A DNA stretch of 64,000 nt from Paeniglutamicibacter terrestris. Lineage in GTDB: Bacteria > Actinomycetota > Actinomycetes > Actinomycetales > Micrococcaceae. The position numbers were made by a program, and so were the translations under genes. Under the pieces are notes generated by a model. It did not search any database and was not told the origin of the DNA. It saw nothing but the letters and a program-made list of their open reading frames with translations. This document shows, in pieces, positions 43,947 through 54,758 of the stretch. The stretch spans positions 1 to 64,000 of the forward strand of contig NZ_JAAWVT010000005.1 of NCBI RefSeq assembly GCF_012271785.1, in the 5' to 3' direction. Within the stretch, counting starts at the first letter, position 1, and each line of letters begins with the position of its first letter.

Positions 43947-45407
43947 CTAGTGCGTCTTATGTACCTTGACGAAGAAGGAAATACCCAGACCGATGGTGGC
44001 CAAGACGGCACCGATGATGAAGGAGACATGGGCGCCGGAGAACAGGGCGTGGGCCAGGTCGGATCCCGCTTCAAGCTTCGCGGTGGACAACAGGGACATG
44101 ACCGTCACGAAGATGGTGGTGCCGATGGCGCCACCGAGCTGCTGGCCGGTGTTGAAGATGGCAGAACCATGGCCGTAGAGCCGCGGCTCGACGGTGGACA
44201 ATGCCGAGGACATCAGCCCGGTCATCAGCAGGGCGAGTCCGATGGAGAAGACGACGTGGTTAAGCATGAACATCCACAATGCGGTGTCCGAATCCACCGT
44301 GACATACATCCACTGGCCCGCCGCCAACATGGCAGCACCGGGGATCAGCACCGGACGCGGACCGAAGCGGTCGTAGATGCGTCCGAAGATCGGGGAGACG
44401 ATGGCCTGTGCCAGACCGCCGGGCAGCAGCATCATGCCGATGGACAGCGTGCTGAAGCCCGAACCTGATTCAAGGATGATCGGCAGCATCACAATGGTGC
44501 CCAGCAGGGTGCCGAAGGCAATCATGATCATCAGTAGCGAGAAGGTGAAGGTGCGGGACATGAACGGGGTGAGGTTCAGCAGTTCTTTGCCTTCGCGGGT
44601 CAAACGGACCTGGCGCTTGATGAACAGGCCCAGGGCAGTTAGGCCGACAACGAAGCAGCCGACGGTCAAGGCAACGTTCTCGCCAAGATGTTCAAGGGTG
44701 GAGATGCCGTAGACCAGCAGGCCGAAGGCCAGCGCGGAGAGCACGACCGAAAGAACATCAAGCGGAATCTTGCGGGCCTGCGACGGGACCTTGATGAAGA
44801 TGAGGCCCAGTACCAAAATGATCACGGCCAACGGTGCCATCATGATGAAGATGTAGTGCCAGGTGAAGGCGTTCACGATGGCACCGGAAACCGTCGGACC
44901 GATGGCCGGGCCCACGGAGATGACGATGGCGTTTAAGCCCATAATGGCCCCGCGCTTATGTATGGGAACCAGGGACAACGTGGTGGTCATCAGCAACGGC
45001 AGCACGATCGCGGTACCGATGGCCTGGATGATGCGGGCCACCAGCAGCACGGCGAAGCTCGGTGCAAAAATGGCGAGCACGGTGCCGACAATGAAGCTGG
45101 ACAGCGCGAAAATGAAGAGGCTGCGGGAGCTGAAGCGCTGTAGTAGGTAGCCGGTTGTCGGGATGACTACGGACATGGTCAGCAAGAATCCGGTGGTCAG
45201 CCACTGTCCTGCGGCCGCGGAGACGGACAGGTCCGCCATGACCGCTGGCAGCGCAACGCTGAGTGCCGTTTCGTTGAGGATCATCATGAACGCGGCGAGT
45301 GCTAGCGCGCCAATGATTCCGGTCAGTTGCTTGGTTGGCAACGTTGGCGGAGCCTGCCGGGTAGGAGTTTCGGGCGGCGACATCGTGTCGTCTGCGGTCT
45401 GAGCCAT
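43947..45407 (-). CDS. DHA2-family MFS multidrug efflux transporter
   Basis: A 486-aa, 14-helix drug:H+ antiporter of the EmrB/QacA type. It has AAFMMILNETALSVALPAVMADL in helix 1, WLTTGFLLTMSVVIPTTGYLLQRF in helix 2 and its loop, and the helix-5 motif C-like NAIVISVGPAIGPTVSGAIV. It is divergent from a TetR gene with a large inverted repeat between them, the standard layout for drug-inducible efflux. The exported compounds are unknown. Confidence 0.94.
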   Translation of the reverse strand: MAQTADDTMSPPETPTRQAPPTLPTKQLTGIIGALALAAFMMILNETALSVALPAVMADLSVSAAAGQWLTTGFLLTMSVVIPTTGYLLQRFSSRSLFIFALSSFIVGTVLAIFAPSFAVLLVARIIQAIGTAIVLPLLMTTTLSLVPIHKRGAIMGLNAIVISVGPAIGPTVSGAIVNAFTWHYIFIMMAPLAVIILVLGLIFIKVPSQARKIPLDVLSVVLSALAFGLLVYGISTLEHLGENVALTVGCFVVGLTALGLFIKRQVRLTREGKELLNLTPFMSRTFTFSLLMIMIAFGTLLGTIVMLPIILESGSGFSTLSIGMMLLPGGLAQAIVSPIFGRIYDRFGPRPVLIPGAAMLAAGQWMYVTVDSDTALWMFMLNHVVFSIGLALLMTGLMSSALSTVEPRLYGHGSAIFNTGQQLGGAIGTTIFVTVMSLLSTAKLEAGSDLAHALFSGAHVSFIIGAVLATIGLGISFFVKVHKTH

Positions 45408-45438
45408 CGGAGGCTACCTCTTCTGTAAGTTTTTGAAC

Positions 45439-45499
45439 TGACAAAATCATGTCATGGTCTGACAGGTTCTGTAAGCTAAACCTGTCAGAGTGTGACATG
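45439..45499. promoter_or_regulatory. predicted TetR operator between the efflux and regulator genes
   Basis: Inverted repeat 45448-45466 / 45481-45499, with 16 of 19 bases complementary around a 14-base spacer. It is built of TGACA/TGTCA half-sites, with a further TGACA at 45439-45443. It lies between the divergent DHA2 pump and TetR genes, so one regulator could repress both. Confidence 0.75.
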
Positions 45500-45560
45500 A
45501 AATATAGTGGGAGGGTCTCGGTGGCTGTCGAGGCGGCCGCTACAGGGAATGAGATGAATC

Positions 45561-46145
45561 TTGGGTATTCGTGATGATCACCGCGCCCAGATGCTGCGCG
45601 AGATTCAGGGGGCCATGCTGGACCTCGTGGAGGAGCGGGGCCTGGATGCCACGACGGTCGGCGACATTGCGGCCCGTGTGGGGATTTCTGAGCGCACGGT
45701 TTTTCGCTACTACGCTTCCAAGGAGCATGTGCTGATGCCCGGTCAGCAAAACCTGATCGAAGCTCTGGTGGATCACAAAAGCACCTCGAGCGGCGCATCG
45801 GGGATCCTGGAGGACTTATTGTCACGGTGCCGCGAACTTTTTGCGCTCGAAGTTGAACAGAGCGATTTTCGCCGGATTTCGCGGTTGATGGTCAAGGAGC
45901 CGCAGATACTGCGGATTGCTATGCATCAGGAGCGAAGCCTGGTTAAGGCGCTCAGCGAGGCGCTGACGCAACGTGGCCAGCTGGGCCAGCTTCGGGCGCT
46001 GCTAGTTGCCGAGGTAGTTACTGCCGCCTGGCGGGTTGCCTGGCAAACATTCGGCCAGCGGGAAATCGATGGCATCGACGCCGATCCGGTAGCCATCTTT
46101 GATGAAACCGTGAGTGAGTTGGGGATGCTCTTTCCTCGAGCCTGA
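45561..46145 (+). CDS. TetR-family transcriptional regulator
   Basis: A 194-aa regulator. The N-terminal helix-turn-helix (GLDATTVGDIAARVGISERTVFRYYASKEHVL) is followed by a helical ligand domain with a C-terminal part like the MftR/TetR-C17 group. The start is probably TTG 45561; no ATG or GTG lies at a better position. It is divergent from the DHA2 pump and is presumably its repressor. Confidence 0.9.
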   Translation: MGIRDDHRAQMLREIQGAMLDLVEERGLDATTVGDIAARVGISERTVFRYYASKEHVLMPGQQNLIEALVDHKSTSSGASGILEDLLSRCRELFALEVEQSDFRRISRLMVKEPQILRIAMHQERSLVKALSEALTQRGQLGQLRALLVAEVVTAAWRVAWQTFGQREIDGIDADPVAIFDETVSELGMLFPRA

Positions 46146-46311
46146 GCAGCAGCGCCCCTGAGTTCAGTTATGACGGGTTAACTTAACGACGCACTGCTGC
46201 AATAGCGCTGATTGCCGCGTCTTTTCGCGGTGAAATAGGTGTGGGGGAGAACGCGTCTCTCGCCACAAAAAGTGTGTGTGCGCAGTAAATCGGGTAAGTT
46301 AGGGCTGTTGA

Positions 46312-48588
<2,277 letters not shown>

Positions 48589-48606
48589 TTTCACGCGCTC
48601 CGCGCA

Positions 48607-48661
48607 CAAACGGCACGGGCCGCTACTTTCCTTTTCGGAAGGTGGCGGCCCGTGCCGTTTG
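48607..48661. terminator. bidirectional terminator between icd and dgt
   Basis: A 17-bp perfect stem (48607-48623 with 48645-48661), extended inward by further pairing around a small loop. It lies between the convergent stops of icd and dgt. Confidence 0.75.
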
Positions 48662-48668
48662 CGGTTGA

Positions 48669-50210
48669 TCAGAGCCCGCGTCCAACCTCCCAAATACTTT
48701 CGGAGGAGCCGGTCAGCAGGGCATTCACCGACACCGCTTGGGCGTCGGTAAACGAGGCAATGTAATCCACGATCGCCCGGGATCTCCCCAGGCGTCGGAT
48801 CTCACTTCCCGACGCGTTGGGAATGGAATTCGGGGACTGAATGAACAGCTGCTGATATTCGGCGGTTGCCGCCTCGACGGAGTCCAGCAGTCGGCGCGGT
48901 GCGCGGGCGGAGTCCTGTGGATCATCCAGCCAGGCGGACAAGCCCTCGGCCAAGGACTTGATGATGCGAGTTTGCCCGCGCTGGTACAGCGCCAAATCCG
49001 AGCGTTCCAGGACAAAGCGTTCGTGCACAAATTTGAGCACCACCACATCGTGCCAGGCCTCGTCGGCCAGCCGGACATGTCCGCTGCGGATTTGTGGATT
49101 CTTCTCCACGGCGATCGAGCCCTGCAGCCTGTCGATCCAGCGCCGGGTGAAGGCTGTGACGGTGCGATCGGCATCCAGCCCGCCGTCATAGGGCAGGGAC
49201 AACAGCCCCTCCACCAGATCATTGTCCACCCGCTGCACCGAGGCACGGAAAGCCTGTGCATCGGAGATCCACGGGTCCTTGGCCGCAACCCGGCGCCAGG
49301 CGCGCTCGAGCTCATGGCCGGGCAAACGTCGGTCAAGGTCGCGCGCGTCCAATGCGGCCAGCTCGGAGGCGGCATCAAGCCAACGGCGCAGCTCGGTGGA
49401 TACGAGGGAGTACTGCAGCACACCGGCCCGATAGAAGTCATCGAGGTCATGCACCGCATAGGCAATGTCATCGGCGATGTCCATGACCGAGCATTCCAGG
49501 GTCTGCTGGTGTTCGGCGATTTGCGGGAACACCGAGAGCACATCGGCCATCTCCGCCGACTCAATGTCATAGGCCGAGAACTTCAGGGCGGGACTGCCAC
49601 CGCCAATGCCCACGCCACGCGGCAGCAGCTCCGGTGGTCGGGGCGCCAGCGTGCGCCAAGCATTGCGGGTCCAGGGATACTTCAACACCGCCGCGCGCAC
49701 CGCGCGGGTCAGGTTCAGCCCGCGTGGGCTCGCATCGCAGCTGTCCAGTGCCGTGAGGATGCGGAAAGACTGAGCGTTCCCCTCAAAACCGTCGGGCAAC
49801 CCCAGGATGTTGCGGGCCGCCCGGTCAAGTTCCTGTTCGCCCAGATGTCCGAAGGGCGGGTGGCCCAGGTCGTGGGCGGCGGCCGCTGCCTGCACCACCA
49901 CCGGATCACAACCGCCGAGCTCGGCAACCAAGGCGCGGGTGGGTTCATCGGCGGTGCGCAAGCCGATGGCGATGGAGCGAGCCACCGCGGAAACCTTGAG
50001 CGTGTGAGTGAGCCGGTTGTGCACCACGGTGCCCGCACCTGCCTGCGGGATCACCTGGGTCACCGCCGAGAGCCGGGAGAAGTAGGGGGAGAAACGGATG
50101 CGTTCGATGTCGACGCGGAATTCGTCTTCTCCGGGCCGCGAGTCCTCGTCGATTGACCGTTCCCTGCCGCCGCTTTGGTGGGTCGTGTTCCTGTAGTCCA
50201 TGGTGCGCAC
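48669..50210 (-). CDS. dgt: deoxyguanosinetriphosphate triphosphohydrolase-like protein
   Basis: A 513-aa HD-domain dNTP triphosphohydrolase. The metal site is visible as HNRLTHTLKVSAVARSIA (near residues 64-69) and AAAHDLGHPPFGHLGEQEL (His113, Asp114). Later CSVMDIADDIAYAVHDLDDFY gives the last Asp ligand. It trims dNTP pools in the cytoplasm. The start is GTG 50210 or ATG 50201 (three codons later); neither has a clear RBS. In many Actinobacteria dgt is followed by dnaG; dnaG is not here, where icd is convergent. Confidence 0.93.
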   Translation of the reverse strand: MRTMDYRNTTHQSGGRERSIDEDSRPGEDEFRVDIERIRFSPYFSRLSAVTQVIPQAGAGTVVHNRLTHTLKVSAVARSIAIGLRTADEPTRALVAELGGCDPVVVQAAAAAHDLGHPPFGHLGEQELDRAARNILGLPDGFEGNAQSFRILTALDSCDASPRGLNLTRAVRAAVLKYPWTRNAWRTLAPRPPELLPRGVGIGGGSPALKFSAYDIESAEMADVLSVFPQIAEHQQTLECSVMDIADDIAYAVHDLDDFYRAGVLQYSLVSTELRRWLDAASELAALDARDLDRRLPGHELERAWRRVAAKDPWISDAQAFRASVQRVDNDLVEGLLSLPYDGGLDADRTVTAFTRRWIDRLQGSIAVEKNPQIRSGHVRLADEAWHDVVVLKFVHERFVLERSDLALYQRGQTRIIKSLAEGLSAWLDDPQDSARAPRRLLDSVEAATAEYQQLFIQSPNSIPNASGSEIRRLGRSRAIVDYIASFTDAQAVSVNALLTGSSESIWEVGRGL

Positions 50211-50296
50211 CAGCCTAATTCACCTGATGGCTCTGCCCGGGGCGACGCGACACAATCACGGGCGATCCATCGCCATAGATCGGTCAGGGGCAAACA

Positions 50297-50332
50297 CAGC
50301 GGGTGCCCATCCTTGTGGATGGGCACCCGCTG
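50297..50332. terminator. hairpin between ilvD and dgt
   Basis: A 16-bp perfect stem (50297-50312 with 50317-50332) and a 4-base loop, 34 bases beyond the ilvD stop. Only short T-runs follow on the minus strand. Confidence 0.7.
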
Positions 50333-50366
50333 TTGAAACTACATTAGCGCGCGAACGCGGTGGTCC

Positions 50367-52235
50367 TTAGACTCGCGCCGGCAGTGGAACCGAGATTTCC
50401 GGGACGTGCCGCACGGCACCCTTGTCCGCCGACTGAGCGAAGGCAGCATAGGCGCGCAGGGCCGGGGAAACCACGCGCTCGCGGTCGCGGGGCCGGTAGC
50501 CGATGCTCGATTCGAGCAATTCGCGGCGGCGAGCCAACTCATCGTCGCTGACCTCCAGCGTGATGGAGCGGGCCGGGATGTCGATGGAAATCGTGTCACC
50601 ATTTTGAACCAGCGCGATAGCGCCACCGGCGGCGGCCTCGGGTGAGACGTGGCCGATCGACAGTCCGGAGGTACCTCCGGAGAAGCGCCCGTCGGTGATC
50701 AGTGCACACTTGGCGCCGAGACCCAGTCCCTTGAGGAACGAGGTGGGGTAGAGCATTTCCTGCATGCCCGGCCCGCCGCGCGGTCCCTCGTAGCGGATCA
50801 CGACGACGTCGCCGGCGACCACGGTCTTGCTCAGGATGGCGGTGACGGCATCGTCCTGGGATTCGAAGACCACGGCTGGACCGGAGAACTTGAAGATCGA
50901 TTCATCCACACCAGCGGTCTTCACCACGCAGCCGTCAACGGAGATGTTGCCGCGCAGCACGGCCAGCCCGCCCTCGACGCTGTGGGCGTGCTCAACGGAG
51001 TGAACACAGCCGTTTTCGGCGTCGGTGTCCAGGGTGTCCCAGCGCTCGGATTGCGAGAAGGCGGTGGCCGAGCGGACGCAGCCCGGGGCTGCATGGAACA
51101 GTTCGATGGCCGTCTCGGTGGCCTTGCCACCACGAATGTCCCAATCATCGAGCCAGGAGCGCAGATCGGGGCCGTGCACGGAGCGGACATCATGGTTCAG
51201 CATTCCGGCGCGGTCCAGCTCGCCCAAGATGGCGGGGATGCCACCGGCGCGGTGGACATCCTCGACCAGATAGACGCCATTGGGGGCGACCTTGGACAGG
51301 CACGGGGTGCGGCGTGAAATGGCGTCGATGTCATCGAGGGTGAAATCGAGTTCGGCTTCCTGGGCAGCGGCGAGCAGGTGCAGGATCGTATTGGAGGATC
51401 CGCCCATCGCGATGTCCATGGTCATCGCGTTCTCAAACGCGGCACGTGAAGCGATCGAGCGCGGCAGGACCGAGTAGTCGTCCTCAAGGTAGTGCGCGTT
51501 GGTGATCTCGACAATGGCCTTGCCGGCATCCTGATACAGGGCGCGGCGGGCCGTGTGCGTGGCCAGCGTGGTGCCGTTACCCGGCAGGGCCAGACCCAGG
51601 GCCTCGGTGAGGCAGTTCATGGAGTTGGCGGTGAACATCCCCGAGCATGAGCCGCAGGTGGGGCAGGCGTTCTCTTCGAGGGTCAAGAGGTCGGCGTCGG
51701 AGACGGATTCATCCACGGCGTCGGCGATGGCCGAGATCAGGTTCAAGCCCTTGCGCACGGTGCCGTCAATCAGGACCGCGGAGCCACCCTCCATCGGCCC
51801 GCCACTAACAAAAACGACCGGGATATTCAGGCGCAGTGCCGCCATCATCATGCCGGGGGTGATCTTGTCGCAGTTGGAGATGCAGATCAGTGCGTCGGCG
51901 CAGTGCGCGTTCACCATGTACTCGACCGAGTCGGCAATCAGTTCGCGCGAGGGCAGCGAGTACAGCATTCCACCGTGTCCCATGGCGATGCCGTCATCCA
52001 CGGCGATGGTGTTGAATTCGCGCGGGATGCCGCCTGCCTCGATGATCGCCTCGGAGACGATGCGCCCTACGGGCTGGAGGTGGGTGTGGCCGGGAACGAA
52101 TTCGGTGAAGCTGTTGGCTACGGCAATGATCGGTTTGCCGAAGTCGGAGCCTTTAACGCCGGCTGCTCGGAGCAGGGCGCGGGCGCCGACCATGTTGCGG
52201 CCGTGGGTGACTGTGCGTGAACGAAATGGAGGCAT
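50367..52235 (-). CDS. ilvD: dihydroxy-acid dehydratase
   Basis: A 622-aa IlvD/Edd-family enzyme making the 2-oxo acid precursors of Val, Leu and Ile. Fe-S ligand motifs are [16 protein letters not shown] and [18 protein letters not shown]. Other blocks are [29 protein letters not shown] and [15 protein letters not shown]. It is full length. It is transcribed alone and divergent from an XRE-type regulator with 77 bases between the two starts. Confidence 0.97.
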   Translation of the reverse strand: MPPFRSRTVTHGRNMVGARALLRAAGVKGSDFGKPIIAVANSFTEFVPGHTHLQPVGRIVSEAIIEAGGIPREFNTIAVDDGIAMGHGGMLYSLPSRELIADSVEYMVNAHCADALICISNCDKITPGMMMAALRLNIPVVFVSGGPMEGGSAVLIDGTVRKGLNLISAIADAVDESVSDADLLTLEENACPTCGSCSGMFTANSMNCLTEALGLALPGNGTTLATHTARRALYQDAGKAIVEITNAHYLEDDYSVLPRSIASRAAFENAMTMDIAMGGSSNTILHLLAAAQEAELDFTLDDIDAISRRTPCLSKVAPNGVYLVEDVHRAGGIPAILGELDRAGMLNHDVRSVHGPDLRSWLDDWDIRGGKATETAIELFHAAPGCVRSATAFSQSERWDTLDTDAENGCVHSVEHAHSVEGGLAVLRGNISVDGCVVKTAGVDESIFKFSGPAVVFESQDDAVTAILSKTVVAGDVVVIRYEGPRGGPGMQEMLYPTSFLKGLGLGAKCALITDGRFSGGTSGLSIGHVSPEAAAGGAIALVQNGDTISIDIPARSITLEVSDDELARRRELLESSIGYRPRDRERVVSPALRAYAAFAQSADKGAVRHVPEISVPLPARV

Positions 52236-52312
52236 AGAACATGTTATCCAGTACCGGTCCCAAGGCGGAAGTCGCTCGTAATACTAGTAGTGGCAGTGAT
52301 AGATTTAGACTC

Positions 52313-53149
52313 ATGAGCACCGAACGCCGGCAGGAGCTGGGACAGTTCCTGCGAGATCGACGCAGTCACCTCGTCCGCGCGGAACTCGGGCTTCCGCCGA
52401 TCGGGCGCAACCGCACCTTGGGTCTGCGCCGGGAGGAAATTGCCGCCTTCGCCGCGGTCAGTGTCACCTGGTACACCTGGCTTGAACAAGGGCGAGACAT
52501 TAACGCCTCCCGCCAGGTGCTCGAATCCATCGCCCGCGTGCTCACCCTGACCTCTGCCGAAGCGTCGTACCTACTGGCCATGGGCGGATATACGCCCAGC
52601 CCCGTCACCGAGGTCAGCTCGATTGAGCAGGCTCCGGAGCACCTGCAGCGGCTGCTTAATGCCTTTGATTTCCCGGCGTTTGCCGTCGCCCCAGACTGGG
52701 GTATCGCCGGGTGGAATCGTGCCTACACCGGCCTGTACAACCGCATCTCGGCGGTGGATCCGGGGGACCGGAACCTGCTCTGGCTGATTTTTACCGACCC
52801 GTACCTGCGCAAGATGCTGCCGGACTGGGAAGAGACCTCGCGGCACTTTGTGGCGGAGTTCCGTGCCGAGGCTGGAGCCCGACTCGGCTCCGCCGCCCAT
52901 ACAACGCTGCTGCGGCGCTTGGGTGAATCCAGTCAACAGTTTGCCAAACTCTGGGCCGACCGCGGCGTGGAGCGCTTTGCCTCCCGGCAACGGGTGTTCC
53001 TGCATCCGCTCGCCGGAGAGCTGGTTTTTGAGCAGCACCGGCTGGTGCCCTCTGATGCACCGGAACTGCATCTGGTGATGTACGTGCCGGTGGCAGGTAC
53101 GCAGACCGCCGATCGGCTGCGAACGTTACTGGCGGAGCACACCGCCTGA
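52313..53149 (+). CDS. XRE-family regulator with MmyB-like ligand domain
   Basis: A 278-aa protein. The N-terminal helix-turn-helix (~5-75) has the actinobacterial pattern GQFLRDRRSHL, RTLGLRREEIAAFAAVSVTWYTWLEQGRDI. The C-terminal ~180 residues match the MmyB-like/PAS-like ligand domain, with WGIAGWNRAYTGLY and HPLAGELVFEQHRL. ATG 52313 has no RBS and is likely leaderless; an in-frame ATG at 52241 is less likely. It is divergent from ilvD, which it might regulate. The ligand is unknown; some family members bind fatty acids. Confidence 0.88.
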   Translation: MSTERRQELGQFLRDRRSHLVRAELGLPPIGRNRTLGLRREEIAAFAAVSVTWYTWLEQGRDINASRQVLESIARVLTLTSAEASYLLAMGGYTPSPVTEVSSIEQAPEHLQRLLNAFDFPAFAVAPDWGIAGWNRAYTGLYNRISAVDPGDRNLLWLIFTDPYLRKMLPDWEETSRHFVAEFRAEAGARLGSAAHTTLLRRLGESSQQFAKLWADRGVERFASRQRVFLHPLAGELVFEQHRLVPSDAPELHLVMYVPVAGTQTADRLRTLLAEHTA

Positions 53150-53540
53150 GCAGCTCGCCCCTGCCCGAAGCCTCAATGGCATCACGCTTCGCCTGGTTAA
53201 TGGAGCGACAGTGAAGCGTCGGTCAATCCGTTTGATCGCTCCCGCACACCATCAGTTTTTTGGGGTTTTGTCCTGCCTGGAGTTTCTCGGCCACCCTCCC
53301 GCCGATGGTTCCGTGAGACGTCACGGACGCTTCACAGTGATCTGTCCACCGTCACATAAAATCCCAAAATCCTTACCGAACAAAGGAAATAGCGAGTGAC
53401 CGGGCTGTAACAATGTGTCCCCGAGCACCGCCCGAAGATGACGCCCCGCGTTCATGTGAAGTGTTTTTGCCCTTCGTGACGAGGACCGTCGAGCGCCCCT
53501 TGCACAGCGTGCTGATGGTGTTTCAAGATGGATACATCAA
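53150..53540. other. intergenic region before the SAM riboswitch
   Basis: About 390 bases with no supported gene. It holds short inverted repeats such as GAGCGA (53201-53206) with TCGCTC and GTGAGACGTCAC near 53310, and presumably the promoter of the methionine operon, whose boxes I cannot place with confidence. Confidence 0.4.
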
Positions 53541-53655
53541 CCATCAAGAGCGGCTGAGAGATCTGGCTCGTTGACGCCGCAGCAACCATCACGTGATGGC
53601 ATTCCTCCTTCAAGAGGATGTCCATCAATGAGGGTGCTAAGGCCAGAAGCGATGG
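53541..53655 (+). ncRNA. SAM-I (S-box) riboswitch
   Basis: The core matches the S-box: ATCAAGAGCGGCTGAGAGAT, then CTGGCTCGTTGACGCCGCAG, CAACC, a variable hairpin arm, and GGTGCTAAGGCC. The closing P1 helix can pair CCATC (53541-53545) with GATGG (53651-53655). It sits ~110 bases before metF, first gene of the methionine operon. A T-tailed terminator at 53682-53719 forms the likely expression platform: SAM binding should turn the operon off. Confidence 0.85.
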
Positions 53656-53681
53656 AGCCGCTTCAGCGTTCGCTCACCATC

Positions 53682-53719
53682 GCCGCAGGGCACCCCAAAT
53701 GTGGGTCCCAGCGGCTTTT
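53682..53719 (+). terminator. riboswitch-controlled terminator in the metF leader
   Basis: Stem GCCGC-(A)-GGG-CCC paired with GGG-CCC-AGCGGC, followed by TTTT, 46 bases before metF. GCCGCT at 53657-53662, just after P1, is complementary to the AGCGGC of the terminator's right arm and is a candidate anti-terminator strand. Confidence 0.7.
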
Positions 53720-53765
53720 GTGTCGACCCCGCTGAGGCCTCCCTCGAATCAACGAGGAGTCCCAC

Positions 53766-54692
53766 ATGAGCATTGCAACAAGCGTCGCACCACCGTCGCT
53801 GTCTTACGAGCTGTACCCACCGGCTAGTCGTGATGCCAGTGAAAGTGTGTTCAGTACCATCGCCGCGCTGGAGAGCACCGATCCAGACTATGTGTCGGTG
53901 ACCTACTCCGGATCTCCGACGCGTCGCGCTGCCTCACTGGAGCTGATTGACCATCTGATCCGCGACACCCGGTTGCGTCCACTGGCCCACCTAACCTGTG
54001 TGGGAGAGAGTCGGGAGTCTCTACAGAACCTGGTGCGCCACTTCATTTCCCTCGGGGTGCGAGGAGTGCTCGCCCTGCGCGGGGACCTGCCCACCAAGAC
54101 CGATGAATGGCGCGGAGAATTTCCCTTCGCCCGGTACCTCATCGAACTGATCCGTGAGGTCGAGGCCGAACATTCGGCGGCCCTGGCCGGCGGCAGACTC
54201 GGTGTGGGCGTGGCCGCTTACCCGATTCGGCATCCGGAATCGCCCTCCTTTGACCACGACATTGAGGTGCTCCTGGCGAAGGAACGATCCGGCGCCAACT
54301 ACGCCATCACTCAGGTGTATTTCCAAGCCATCGAATACACCAACCTGGTGGAATCGGCACAACGTGCCGGTGTCACCATCCCGATCATTCCCGGAGTCAT
54401 TCCGCTGAACTCGCTAAAGCGGCTGAATCGTTTGGCCTCCATGACCGGGGTGTGCCCTGATCCGGAACTGGCCCACGCACTGGAAACCGCCGATTCGGAG
54501 GCCGAACGCCATCGCATCGGCGTGGCAGCAGCGGTGAACCTGGCTCGGCGCGCCTTCGACGATGGCGCTCCAGGAGTTCACCTCTACACCTTCAATGATC
54601 ATCGCGGCTCCCTCGACGTCGTTGAACAACTGGAATTGCCACGCACCCGGGCCAAGGTCACCCGCACGTGGGCCACCCGCGCCGTGGCCTAA
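53766..54692 (+). CDS. metF: methylenetetrahydrofolate reductase
   Basis: A 308-aa FAD-dependent MTHFR, reducing 5,10-methylene-THF to 5-methyl-THF, the methyl donor for MetE. Barrel motifs are SYELYPPAS, DYVSVTYSGSPTR, PLAHLTCVG, RGVLALRGDLP and NYAITQVYF. A GAGGAG-like RBS (CGAGGAG) precedes ATG 53766. It is first in a four-gene operon under the SAM-I riboswitch. Confidence 0.95.
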   Translation: MSIATSVAPPSLSYELYPPASRDASESVFSTIAALESTDPDYVSVTYSGSPTRRAASLELIDHLIRDTRLRPLAHLTCVGESRESLQNLVRHFISLGVRGVLALRGDLPTKTDEWRGEFPFARYLIELIREVEAEHSAALAGGRLGVGVAAYPIRHPESPSFDHDIEVLLAKERSGANYAITQVYFQAIEYTNLVESAQRAGVTIPIIPGVIPLNSLKRLNRLASMTGVCPDPELAHALETADSEAERHRIGVAAAVNLARRAFDDGAPGVHLYTFNDHRGSLDVVEQLELPRTRAKVTRTWATRAVA

Positions 54693-54758
54693 AGAACCGC
54701 CCCACCAGCTCCACCACCCACCGAACTTTTAAGCATCACAACCATCAGGAGAAATACC

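Noticed and set aside
48738-50156. 472-aa plus-strand ORF opposite dgt
   Set aside because: Antisense shadow of dgt, with no RBS and no recognisable domain.
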